A stretch of 26,269 nt of DNA from Prevotella sp. UBA7551 (GTDB lineage Bacteria; Bacteroidota; Bacteroidia; Bacteroidales; Bacteroidaceae), in NCBI GenBank assembly GCA_002479145.1, contig DLLX01000063.1:1-26269 (forward strand), in the 5' to 3' direction. Under the pieces are notes generated by a model. That model had not been told where the DNA came from and ran no database searches. It saw only the letters and a program-made list of their open reading frames with translations. Position 1 is the first letter of the stretch. Each line of letters starts with the position of its first letter. Positions 16,297 to 23,817 of the stretch are shown one piece after another. A program made the translations under genes and the position numbers.

Positions 16297-17745
16297 TTAT
16301 CTGCCATTGAAAAGACTATGTATGACAGTTATCTGAATGGGCGTATTATTGTTGTCAGTACCACCAACAAGACGAGTGCTTGTAAGTGACATGTCGTGCG
16401 AACATTTTGTAACGCGTGAAGTCGTTGTTCCATATCCTCCAGAAAGCGTTGTTGTCTCCAGGCTGATTGGAACAAGCACAGCCTTGTTCCAATTAGCGTC
16501 TACATTACCAGCACGACGTTTTTTTATCATGTGATTGACCAGCCCAGAAATATTATTGAATGTATAACCATTCTGAGTGGTGCTGTACGTTGCGGTGAAA
16601 CTCGTTTTGTAATCCGGTATCCGGTTCTCGGCAAAAAACGATTGCAACTCTTCCAAAGGGATCAACAGCACCGTCTGTGGAGCTTCAAAGAGAAAGTCAG
16701 AGTTGCTGGAATTGTTGATGCGTGGAAACGTCACTTTGGCCGAATTGAGAGTATCCGTCTCGTGACCTCGCATGATTTCATCAATAGGAAGGGTTACTTC
16801 GGTGAACAGTCCTGCAGGGCTTTTCAAATAGGTACAATTCGTTTGTGCAGCCAGGCGCTCAAGCTGATTGTTGTCGTTGCTGAAGGTCGTTGTCTGGAGC
16901 ACCTCCTCAGTACTGGCGAGTGAAGTGAAGGAAACAGAATCCTTACCATTGATGCGTGAACGAAAATAGATGTTCAGCTGTGCATTGGTCACATAGGCCA
17001 TTGATCCTATTCCATTGGTCACCTTAAAGAAAAAGCCAGGACTAATCTCATGAAGGAAACGGTAGCTGTTTCGGAATGCGTCGGGAGAGGCGTAGAATTT
17101 CCGCATTAAGTAAGTACCATAGTTATTGTATCTGACTCCCGCCTTGTCTGTATAAGGATCATCCAGCCGAATGGCAATCGCCTTATTGGTTGAATTAGAA
17201 TTGCGTGTTTGGTCAGCCAGCGTATAGGTGCGCTCCTGCTGGATTCCATCTTGACGGAGATAGCCCTGTGTGGCCGGGTTAAAATTGGAATAAATAACGC
17301 TGCCTTCCTCCAAAGGGTGTTCCATTTCATAGGCCGTCAACTTCATCTGAGCCAGTGAGTCTCCATAAAAGTCATTATAAACAAGGAGTATTTCGCAGGA
17401 GTCTGCAATTACCTCTCCTTGCCCATTGCGGCTTGTGATGCTGTCAATATCAGTAATCTGATAGTTGCTCAATGGATGAAGCTGGACCATGAAGTCGCCA
17501 GTCACATAGTTGTGTGTCTCAGGGTCTTTAACCCGTCCGAGATATCCAGTGATGTTGCGCGCAATGACGGAGTCAGCCTTGATGGTGCGCGTGCTTACTT
17601 CGAAAGTATCAGCCTTCACGGTCAATTGATCGGAATTATCAATCAATGAGCCGCCGATATTATCGGTCGTATCATCACAAGAAGCTATCGACAGTGCAGC
17701 AACTCCAAGAAAGAAGCTACCAACCAATTTATTGAATATTGCCAT
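16297..17745 (-). CDS. DUF4270 family lipoprotein
   Basis: From the ATG at 17745 the product is 482 residues. It starts with a lipoprotein signal (FFLGVAALSIASC, lipidated Cys23), followed by CDDTTDNIGGSL, the usual opening of DUF4270 proteins in Bacteroidetes. The body is beta-rich and contains the family features GDFMVQLHP, DSCEILLVYNDFYGDSLA, a carbohydrate-binding-like stretch (FFFKVTNGIGSMAYV) and a Ser/Thr-rich C-terminus. It is presumably anchored at the cell surface or outer-membrane inner leaflet; the function of the family is not established. An in-frame GTG at 17781 adds residues that interfere with the signal. A TAACTTTG box sits only five bases before the ATG, too close for an ordinary leader. 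The half glycogen-synthase-like gene lies 105 bases upstream on the same strand, a pairing seen in related genomes. Confidence 0.88.
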   Translation of the reverse strand: MAIFNKLVGSFFLGVAALSIASCDDTTDNIGGSLIDNSDQLTVKADTFEVSTRTIKADSVIARNITGYLGRVKDPETHNYVTGDFMVQLHPLSNYQITDIDSITSRNGQGEVIADSCEILLVYNDFYGDSLAQMKLTAYEMEHPLEEGSVIYSNFNPATQGYLRQDGIQQERTYTLADQTRNSNSTNKAIAIRLDDPYTDKAGVRYNNYGTYLMRKFYASPDAFRNSYRFLHEISPGFFFKVTNGIGSMAYVTNAQLNIYFRSRINGKDSVSFTSLASTEEVLQTTTFSNDNNQLERLAAQTNCTYLKSPAGLFTEVTLPIDEIMRGHETDTLNSAKVTFPRINNSSNSDFLFEAPQTVLLIPLEELQSFFAENRIPDYKTSFTATYSTTQNGYTFNNISGLVNHMIKKRRAGNVDANWNKAVLVPISLETTTLSGGYGTTTSRVTKCSHDMSLTSTRLVGGTDNNNTPIQITVIHSLFNGR

Positions 17746-17780
17746 TGTTTCAAAGTTAAATATATATAGGAGACGACACA

Positions 17781-17794
17781 CGCAAACTTTTGCG
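17781..17794. promoter_or_regulatory. Palindrome CGCAAACTTTTGCG upstream of the DUF4270 gene
   Basis: Perfect six-base arms CGCAAA/TTTGCG flank two bases, 36 bases before the ATG at 17745. It may be an operator or part of a promoter (TTTGCG resembles a -33 element on the minus strand). The functional reading is tentative. Confidence 0.3.
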
Positions 17795-17850
17795 CATACT
17801 CTCCCTGCAAATGGGGGAAAGAATTTTAAGCTACTTGATATAGATTATGC

Positions 17851-18666
17851 TCATTCTCCTAAAAGCTGCATATAAAAAGCCGCATACTGACTTTTGATTT
17901 CGGCTGCAGTATCAGGATGGGTGAGCAAAGGTTTGTTCTCACATTGCGCATAGTGAATAAGTTGATCACTGATCTTATCACCCACTTTTACGATACCATC
18001 ACTGTAATCTATGGCTAACTTGCCCAGCTCCACTGCGTTAAAAGGGTCAGCATATTTTTCGAGTAATTCGCTCTTAGCGGCCTTAAATTCAAGGGAACTC
18101 TTGAAATTGCAACCCAAATCGCCGGCAGGTTGCTCTTCAAAAAGAGAAGTTACCACTTTAGTATTAGCAAATTGCGGCTCGTCGTGATAGGCAGTCTTAA
18201 CATATAATGGAATTACAGCGCTCATCCAGCCTTGGCAATGAATAATGTCTGGAGTCCACCGCAGCTTCTTGACTGTCTCTAAAACACCTCTTGCAAAGAA
18301 AATGGCGCGCTCACCATTGTCTGGATAGTCGTTGCCCAATTCGTCTTTCGTCATAGCGGGTCGTTTCTGATAATAGTCCTCATTGTCTATGAAATAGACT
18401 TGTATGCGCGACTGGGGTATAGAGGCTACCTTAATAATGAGTGGATGATCGGTATCGTCTATAATCAGATTCATGCCCGAAAGGCGAATGACCTCATGCA
18501 GCTGGCCACGCCTCTCGTTGATGCTACTCCATTTTGGCATGAAGGTTCTTATTTCAAAGCCAGCTTCTTGCATTTTTGCCGGCATCATCCCGCCCATGTC
18601 TGCCATCTCCGATTTGGGGACGTATGGGGTAATCTCTTGATTGATAAACAATACTTTCTTTGCCAT
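17851..18666 (-). CDS. Half-length glycogen/starch synthase-like protein (GT5 N-terminal domain only)
   Basis: The 271-residue product matches only the N-terminal Rossmann-like domain of GT5 glycogen synthases: KKVLFINQEITPYVPKSEMADMGG at the start, later YFIDNEDYY, GERAIFFARGVLETVKKLRW and PDIIHCQGWMSAVIPLYVK. Full-length enzymes are about 480 residues; the C-terminal domain with the catalytic Glu is absent. The ADP-glucose-binding KxGG motif is replaced by KSEM. The stop is clean and no frameshifted remainder follows, so this is a stable short form rather than a fragment. Such short proteins beside panC are common in Bacteroidales and are annotated as glycogen synthase by similarity; catalysis is doubtful. 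The ATG at 18666 is preceded by a TAACTTTG promoter box. It is divergent from panC. Confidence 0.85.
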   Translation of the reverse strand: MAKKVLFINQEITPYVPKSEMADMGGMMPAKMQEAGFEIRTFMPKWSSINERRGQLHEVIRLSGMNLIIDDTDHPLIIKVASIPQSRIQVYFIDNEDYYQKRPAMTKDELGNDYPDNGERAIFFARGVLETVKKLRWTPDIIHCQGWMSAVIPLYVKTAYHDEPQFANTKVVTSLFEEQPAGDLGCNFKSSLEFKAAKSELLEKYADPFNAVELGKLAIDYSDGIVKVGDKISDQLIHYAQCENKPLLTHPDTAAEIKSQYAAFYMQLLGE

Positions 18667-18728
18667 TCTGAATTTGTTTTCTCGTGAAAATCGGTAACCA
18701 AAGTCGCCAACCCACGATTTCTTACTTG

Positions 18729-18736
18729 CAAAGTTA
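18729..18736 (-). promoter_or_regulatory. -7 box TAACTTTG for the glycogen synthase-like gene
   Basis: The minus-strand octamer matches TAnnTTTG and is followed by GC, as in many Bacteroidetes promoters. It predicts a leader of about 55 nt. It shares the 204-base divergent interval with the panC promoter. Confidence 0.6.
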
Positions 18737-18819
18737 CTATTTTATTCTAAAATACGCCTTTGCTTTTCAGATATTTTGTCCATTATCAACAGCATTTTAT
18801 TATATTTTTCAGATTACTT

Positions 18820-18851
18820 TTTGTCTGTTTCGCAAAAAAGTTGTTACTTTG
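18820..18851 (+). promoter_or_regulatory. panC promoter: TTTG -33 and TTACTTTG -7
   Basis: TTTG at 18820-18823 and TTACTTTG at 18844-18851 are separated by 20 bases, close to the Bacteroidetes -33/-7 spacing. The -7 box differs from TAnnTTTG at one base. The predicted leader is about 15 nt, which supports the panC start at 18871-18874 over the longer open frame beginning at 18760. Confidence 0.6.
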
Positions 18852-18870
18852 CACCCGAAATATTTCGCAA

Positions 18871-19725
18871 ATGATGAAAGTATTTGAAACAAATGTAGAT
18901 TTGCAAAATGCGCTCTTCGAAGCCCGAAAGCAAGAAAAATCTGTGGGTTTAGTACCCACAATGGGCGCTCTTCATGAGGGCCATGCTTCTTTGATTAGGC
19001 GAAGCGTTAAAGAAAACGATGTGACAGTGGTCTCCATTTTCCTTAATCCTACGCAGTTCAATGACGCGAACGACCTTGCGCGCTACCCCCGCACCCCAAA
19101 GTCCGACTACGCACTTTGTGAAGACTGTGGTGCAGACTTCGTCTTTGCGCCGACTGTGAGCGACATCTACCCCACCCCAGATACCCGACATTTTGACTTT
19201 CCACCGCAGACCACTGTGATGGAGGGGGCACATCGCCCCGGCCATTTCAATGGTGTTTGTCAGGTGGTGAGCCGTCTGTTTTATATTGTCGAACCGACCA
19301 GAGCATACTTTGGCGAGAAGGATTGGCAACAGATTGCCGTCATTCGACGCTTAGCCAGCTATATCAACTCTCCAGCACAAATCGTCGCATGCCCTGTCGT
19401 TCGTGAGCACGACGGCTTGGCGATGAGCAGTCGCAACCGGCTACTCACTCCAGAGGAGCGCACCATTGCGCCTAACATAGCCCGTGTCTTGACGGAGAGT
19501 GTTGATTTTGCCCAAAAGCATACGGTGGCAGAAACACATGACAAGGTGGTAAACGAATTAAATTCCATCGATGGTTTACAGGTGGAATACTTCCAAATTG
19601 TGAATGGTCACACACTTCTTGGCGTGGGCTCCTGGGAAGAGAGCGACTATATCGTTGGTTGCATCACCGTCAATTGTGGCAAAACCCCCATTCGCTTAAT
19701 TGACCATGTTAAGTATAAGGGGTAA
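18871..19725 (+). CDS. panC: Pantothenate synthetase
   Basis: PanC condenses pantoate and beta-alanine using ATP, the last step of vitamin B5 synthesis, in the cytoplasm. The 284-residue protein shows the nucleotidyl-transferase motifs: PTMGALHEGH (HxGH equivalent), FLNPTQF, RPGHFNGVCQVV, FGEKDWQQ, and a KMSKS-like MSSRNRLL. Length is normal for the family. The open frame continues upstream to 18760, but that part contains the promoter and encodes an unrelated hydrophobic stretch, so the start is ATG 18871 or the adjacent ATG 18874. It is followed nine bases later by panD, so the two are almost certainly cotranscribed: panD makes beta-alanine, which PanC uses. Confidence 0.97.
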   Translation: MMKVFETNVDLQNALFEARKQEKSVGLVPTMGALHEGHASLIRRSVKENDVTVVSIFLNPTQFNDANDLARYPRTPKSDYALCEDCGADFVFAPTVSDIYPTPDTRHFDFPPQTTVMEGAHRPGHFNGVCQVVSRLFYIVEPTRAYFGEKDWQQIAVIRRLASYINSPAQIVACPVVREHDGLAMSSRNRLLTPEERTIAPNIARVLTESVDFAQKHTVAETHDKVVNELNSIDGLQVEYFQIVNGHTLLGVGSWEESDYIVGCITVNCGKTPIRLIDHVKYKG

Positions 19726-19734
19726 GCGCACGCC

Positions 19735-20085
19735 ATGTATATCGAAGTTTTGAAAAGCAAGCTGCACCGAGTCAAGGTGACAGAAGCCAATCTGAATTAT
19801 ATCGGCAGTATCACCATTGACGAGGATTTGATGGATGCAGCCAATCTCATTGCCGGAGAGAAGGTGCAAATCATGGATAACAATAATGGTGAGCGTTTTG
19901 AGACTTATGTAATCAAAGGCGAGCGAGGCAGCGGATGTATCTGCCTCAATGGTGCCGCTGCCCGCAAGGTACTTGTGAACGACATCATTATCATTGCAAG
20001 CTATGCGCTGATGGACTTTGAGGAGGCTAAGACTTTCAAGCCTTCTGTAGTCTTCCCCGAGAACAATCGTCTCCACTCCAAATAG
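19735..20085 (+). CDS. panD: Aspartate 1-decarboxylase
   Basis: PanD converts L-aspartate to beta-alanine using a pyruvoyl cofactor made by self-cleavage. The 116-residue proenzyme carries the cleavage site Gly24-Ser25 in NYIGSITID, preceded by the conserved K9-L10-H11 segment. The middle has GERFETYVIKGERGSG and the NGAAAR motif, and the C-terminal half has VNDIIIIASYALMD. Length and residues are standard. It supplies beta-alanine to PanC, encoded immediately upstream. A loose stem joins GCAAAG (near 20092) with CTTTTGC (near 20124) downstream, which may partially terminate the transcript before the next gene. Confidence 0.96.
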   Translation: MYIEVLKSKLHRVKVTEANLNYIGSITIDEDLMDAANLIAGEKVQIMDNNNGERFETYVIKGERGSGCICLNGAAARKVLVNDIIIIASYALMDFEEAKTFKPSVVFPENNRLHSK

Positions 20086-20177
20086 GGCAAAGTTTTCCCT
20101 TTTTGAAGTGAAGGGGCAGGGCTTTTGCACTTTACGTCGATATTCTCCCATATCTGAAAACAACCAGAAGACAATAA

Positions 20178-21479
20178 ATGAAAAAATCTATAATCGTCTC
20201 GCTCCTGCTGCTTTCCACCATGGGGCTGTATGCGCAGAGTGGAACCAACTCTCCCTACAGCCAATATGGCTTAGGAGAGCTTTCTGATCAGTCAGGAAGT
20301 TTTAACCGGGGCATGAATGGGTTGGCCTATGGCCTCCGCCTCAACAACCAAATCAATGCCCTGAACCCAGCCTCTTACTCGGCACTCGACTCTCTGTCGT
20401 TCATCTTTGATGCTGGCGTTGGATTGCAAATGACACAATTTAAGGAGGGTGGCCGCACCGTTCATGCGAAAAACGCTGACTTGGAGTATGTTGTTGCCGG
20501 ACTTCGACTGTTCCGCCATGTCGGCCTGAGCTTTGGATTGTTGCCCTACACCAATGTAGGCTATGACTATTCCAACTCCGCACACATCAACAGTTCCTTG
20601 TCGCCTGAATCACCCACAGCCACTTACAACAACAACTATCATGGCAGTCAGGGGCTACACCAAGTCTATCTGGGCTTGGGGGTAGAGCCAGTTCGCCATC
20701 TTTCTGTGGGTTTCAACGTTTCCTACCTGTGGGGCGGATATACCAAAACGGTGACCAACAGCTATAGTGATGCTTACGTCAATACTCTACAGCGCATATA
20801 TTCAGCGGAGATACGAAGCTATAAACTCGACTTTGGTTTACAATATACACTGCCATTCAGCGCCAAGGACAACCTCACGCTGGGTCTCACCTATAGTTTG
20901 GGGCACAGCCTCAATGCCTCTCCAGAACTATCCGTCATCAACAACAATTCGCAATTGGCAGTGGCTGACACCGCAAACTTCAAAATTTCAAAGGCTTTGG
21001 ACGTGCCGCACACGTTCGGCGCAGGTTTGTTGTATAACCACCATGACCAGCTGCGCATAGGAGTTGATTACCAGTTGCAGAAATGGGGAGACCTTGACTA
21101 TCCGCAATATTCTGAACAAGGAGGAGGGTATGTGCTGAAAAGCGGCTTGCTAAAAGACCGCAACAAGGTCACCGTGGGTGTAGACTATTGTCGCGGCGAG
21201 CGCTATCGCGGATTTCACAGCCGACTCCATTATCGTGCTGGTGTGGGTTATGCCACCCCTTATTTCACGATCAATGGAAAGGATGGACCTAAGGAGTTGT
21301 CTGCCTCACTGGGCTTGGGCATCCCCATCATCAACAATTACAACAACCGCTCTATGCTCAATATCTCTGCACAATGGGTGCGTCGTGACGCGACATCCAT
21401 GGTTACGGAGAACACCTTCCGCATCAATATCGGCTTCACTTTCAACGAGCGTATGTTCGCAAAGTTTAAGGTAGAATAG
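20178..21479 (+). CDS. Predicted outer-membrane beta-barrel protein
   Basis: A 433-residue protein with a signal peptide (MKKSIIVSLLLLSTMGLYAQ), then SGTNSPYSQYGLGEL, a start frequent in large Bacteroidetes outer-membrane proteins. The rest has repeated amphipathic strands with glycine and aromatic residues (FIFDAGVGLQM, LRLFRHVGLSFGLLPYTNVGYDYS, VYLGLGVEPVRHLSVGFNVSYLWGGY, LRIGVDYQLQKWGDL, a terminal RINIGFTFNERMF). The pattern suggests a FadL/OmpP1-like barrel of about 14 strands. The conserved place before lptC suggests an envelope role, possibly hydrophobic-compound uptake by analogy to FadL, but no substrate can be read. It begins 92 bases after panD with no clear TAnnTTTG box, so it may share the panCD transcript. 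Confidence 0.75.
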   Translation: MKKSIIVSLLLLSTMGLYAQSGTNSPYSQYGLGELSDQSGSFNRGMNGLAYGLRLNNQINALNPASYSALDSLSFIFDAGVGLQMTQFKEGGRTVHAKNADLEYVVAGLRLFRHVGLSFGLLPYTNVGYDYSNSAHINSSLSPESPTATYNNNYHGSQGLHQVYLGLGVEPVRHLSVGFNVSYLWGGYTKTVTNSYSDAYVNTLQRIYSAEIRSYKLDFGLQYTLPFSAKDNLTLGLTYSLGHSLNASPELSVINNNSQLAVADTANFKISKALDVPHTFGAGLLYNHHDQLRIGVDYQLQKWGDLDYPQYSEQGGGYVLKSGLLKDRNKVTVGVDYCRGERYRGFHSRLHYRAGVGYATPYFTINGKDGPKELSASLGLGIPIINNYNNRSMLNISAQWVRRDATSMVTENTFRINIGFTFNERMFAKFKVE

Positions 21480-21519
21480 GAGCAGACTGCCTTGAAAGGT
21501 CTTCTTTAAACCTTCACTC

Positions 21520-22230
21520 ATGATGTTTCCCTGCCCATATACGGAACGTGCAAAGCGGTACTTGAGAAGTGCACAGCTTCCTGCGCTGATATTCGTGACG
21601 TTGGGGTGCTTTGTGGTAGGTTGCAACCAGCCGAAGGAACATACAGCCCCCGCCATTCACGACCGCGATTCTGTGCCGGTCATGACCACCTACGGGGTCA
21701 ATACGCTCATCTCTGACTCTGGCGTAATCAAATACCGCATTGTGGCTGAACGCTGGGAAATCAACGAAAACCGCAAACCTTCGAGATGGACGTTCGACAA
21801 GGGCATCCTCCTCACGCAGTTTGATGAGAAAAAGCGCATTCTCGGTTACATCGCTTGTGATACGGCAGTATACTTTGATAAGGAGCGTAAGTGGCTGCTT
21901 CGCGGACGTGTCCGCATTCGCACAGAAAAAGGAGTGGAATATTGGAGTAACCAACTAAATTGGGACGAGCGTAACCACCAGCTTAGTTCCAACGTGTTCT
22001 CGCATATCAAAACGCCCGACCGTGAGCTGCAAGGGGATTATTTTCGCAGCGACGAGACCATGAGTGCCTATGTTATCGGTGACGCCAAGGGCTGGGGCTT
22101 GTTCCGTAAAGATGAACTCAACCCTGGCGCAGCGCACAATGATGAAGCTCCCCTGCCACCTCGCCCGTCGGAAGCCACCAGCCATAACTCACTGGAGGAT
22201 TCCCCGAAAGGACGACAATCGCTTCCCTGA
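21520..22230 (+). CDS. lptC: LPS export periplasmic protein LptC
   Basis: LptC links the LptBFG extractor to the periplasmic LptA bridge and accepts LPS from the inner membrane. The 236-residue protein starts with a basic segment and a hydrophobic stretch ending in a likely lipobox (FVVGC, Cys35; Cys30 is a second candidate). The beta-jellyroll region runs about 55-190, with YGVNTLISDSGVIKYRIVAERWE, then KGILLTQFDEKKRI, DTAVYFDKERKWLLRGRV and WSNQLNWDERNHQL, the typical Bacteroidetes LptC sequence. The last ~40 residues are a Pro/Ser-rich, low-complexity tail outside the domain. The start is ATG 21520 or the adjacent ATG 21523. It lies 40 bases after the barrel gene and 25 bases before the CNNM protein gene, suggesting one operon. 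Confidence 0.87.
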   Translation: MMFPCPYTERAKRYLRSAQLPALIFVTLGCFVVGCNQPKEHTAPAIHDRDSVPVMTTYGVNTLISDSGVIKYRIVAERWEINENRKPSRWTFDKGILLTQFDEKKRILGYIACDTAVYFDKERKWLLRGRVRIRTEKGVEYWSNQLNWDERNHQLSSNVFSHIKTPDRELQGDYFRSDETMSAYVIGDAKGWGLFRKDELNPGAAHNDEAPLPPRPSEATSHNSLEDSPKGRQSLP

Positions 22231-22255
22231 ACCTAAGAAAATCATATAAAGCAAA

Positions 22256-23530
22256 TTGGACACTTATACTTATAATGTAATAGCCATCCTGGCAACGATG
22301 ATACTATCGGGCTTTTTCTCTGGCATGGAGATAGCCTTCGTTTCCAGCAACCGTCTGTTGATGAAAGTGGGAAAAGACCGTAGTGGCCTGGTAGAGCATT
22401 GTTTGAAAGTATTTTACGACAACCCCAACGGCTTCGTCTCGACCATGCTCGTGGGCAACAACATCGTGCTGGTGGTCTATGGCATTCTTTTCGCCCGGAT
22501 CTTTGACGGACTTTGGCGACTTGGCGGCATTACCAATGACGCTACGTTGGTCATGCTCGACTCCATCTGCTCCACACTGGCCATACTCTTCACGGGCGAA
22601 TTTCTTCCCAAGACATTGTTCAAGAGCAATCCCAACCGTTTGATGGTTCTGTTTGCTCCATTGGCATACCTATTCTATATTGTCCTTTGGCCTATCAGCC
22701 GTTTCTCAACCCTCATGTCACGCGTGTTTCTACGACTGATTGGTGTGAAGATGGAGGAGGGGGCCAACGATGGAACATTCACCAAGGTGGACCTCGACGA
22801 TCTTGTGCAGTCCTCTATCGACAACGCCCCACAAGGCGGTGAGGTAGAGGATGAGGTAAAGATATTCCAAAACGCATTGGACTTTCCCGACTTGAAAGTG
22901 CGCGATTGTATGGTGCCAAGGACGGAAATCAATGCCGTTCCCTACGATTGCTCGGTCGATGAGTTGCAGCAAAAGTTCATAGAGAGCGGCAACTCCAAAA
23001 TTCTGATATACAAAGAGGATATTGACCATATTGTCGGCTACATCCACACGCTGGAGCTGTTCCGGTCGCGCGAAAAGTGGCAAGCCCATATCCGTCAGAT
23101 GCCCTTCGTCCCCGAAACGATGGCGGCACAAAAGCTCATGCAAATCTTTTTGGCGCAGAAGAAGTCCATAGGAGTCGTGGTAGACGAGTTTGGAGGCACA
23201 TCGGGCATAGTTTCTTTGGAAGATATTGTCGAGGAAATCTTTGGTGACATCGAGGATGAACACGACAATACCAACTATATAGCGCGGCAAATCACGGACA
23301 ACGACTATCTTCTCTCTGGACGTTTGGAGATTGACAAGGCCAACGAGCTGTTCAACCTCGGCTTACCAGAGAGTGGCGAGTATAAGACCATTAGCGGACT
23401 TATACTGAACACATACCAGAGCTTTCCTAAACTCAATGAGGTCGTCAACGTCGGGAAATACCACTTTAAGATTATCAAAAAGACCATGACGAAGATAGAA
23501 CTGGTACGACTTCACGTGGCTGATTCCTGA
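22256..23530 (+). CDS. CNNM (DUF21)/CBS/CorC-HlyC domain membrane protein
   Basis: The 424-residue protein has an N-terminal CNNM domain with about four membrane segments (VIAILATMILSGFFSGMEIAFVSS; FVSTMLVGNNIVLVVYGILF; a helix near TLAILFTGEFLPKTLF; LMVLFAPLAYLFYIVLWPIS). Two CBS repeats follow at about 205-325 (VRDCMVPRTEINAVPYDCSVDEL, then KKSIGVVVDEFGGTSGIVSLEDIVEEIFGDI). A CorC/HlyC domain ends the chain (LLSGRLEIDKANELFNLGLP, then GEYKTISGLIL). Relatives are Mg2+/Co2+ efflux proteins or, in Bacteroidetes, GldE-like proteins; 'hemolysin' is an old label. The only start that keeps the family N-terminus is TTG 22256, with an in-frame stop just upstream; the next ATG would cut into the first helix. 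Confidence 0.88.
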   Translation: MDTYTYNVIAILATMILSGFFSGMEIAFVSSNRLLMKVGKDRSGLVEHCLKVFYDNPNGFVSTMLVGNNIVLVVYGILFARIFDGLWRLGGITNDATLVMLDSICSTLAILFTGEFLPKTLFKSNPNRLMVLFAPLAYLFYIVLWPISRFSTLMSRVFLRLIGVKMEEGANDGTFTKVDLDDLVQSSIDNAPQGGEVEDEVKIFQNALDFPDLKVRDCMVPRTEINAVPYDCSVDELQQKFIESGNSKILIYKEDIDHIVGYIHTLELFRSREKWQAHIRQMPFVPETMAAQKLMQIFLAQKKSIGVVVDEFGGTSGIVSLEDIVEEIFGDIEDEHDNTNYIARQITDNDYLLSGRLEIDKANELFNLGLPESGEYKTISGLILNTYQSFPKLNEVVNVGKYHFKIIKKTMTKIELVRLHVADS

Positions 23531-23690
23531 TGTCAACGTCTACACCTATGAGATGAGCTATGGGATGAAAGACACGTAAAGTGAGCGGCTTTATCTGTTT
23601 GCAGCCTATAGAACGGGTTGAAATGGCAAGGAAACGAGCACGTCAACGCAAATTGTCGGAGTTATGTATGGTTAATTGCCAATTTTTTAC

Positions 23691-23698
23691 TAATTTTG
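23691..23698 (+). promoter_or_regulatory. -7 box TAATTTTG upstream of the PpiD-like gene
   Basis: TAATTTTG matches TAnnTTTG and lies about 120 bases before the ATG at 23818, predicting a leader of about 110 nt. The 287-base interval after the CNNM gene holds no credible gene; a 70-codon open frame at 23581-23793 spans this box and has no family resemblance. Confidence 0.5.
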
Positions 23699-23817
23699 TA
23701 CGCATTTTCTATCCGCGCAAGCGTCGTTCCGGCCATTTTTCATTAATGCGTCCGTGCCACCAGCGGATGGAGAAGAAGAGATATGAGAAATAAATAATTA
23801 AAAATAAAGTAAAACAA

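Noticed and set aside
18760..18870. N-terminal extension of panC
   Set aside because: The extension contains the predicted panC promoter and encodes an unrelated hydrophobic stretch; family proteins begin at the ATG pair 18871/18874.
22730..23290. 186-codon open frame on the minus strand opposite the CNNM/CorC gene
   Set aside because: Antisense shadow of CBS-domain coding sequence, with no recognisable motifs or start signals.
23581..23793. 70-codon open frame between the CNNM and PpiD-like genes
   Set aside because: It spans a good -7 promoter box for the next gene, is basic and low in information, and shows no family resemblance.
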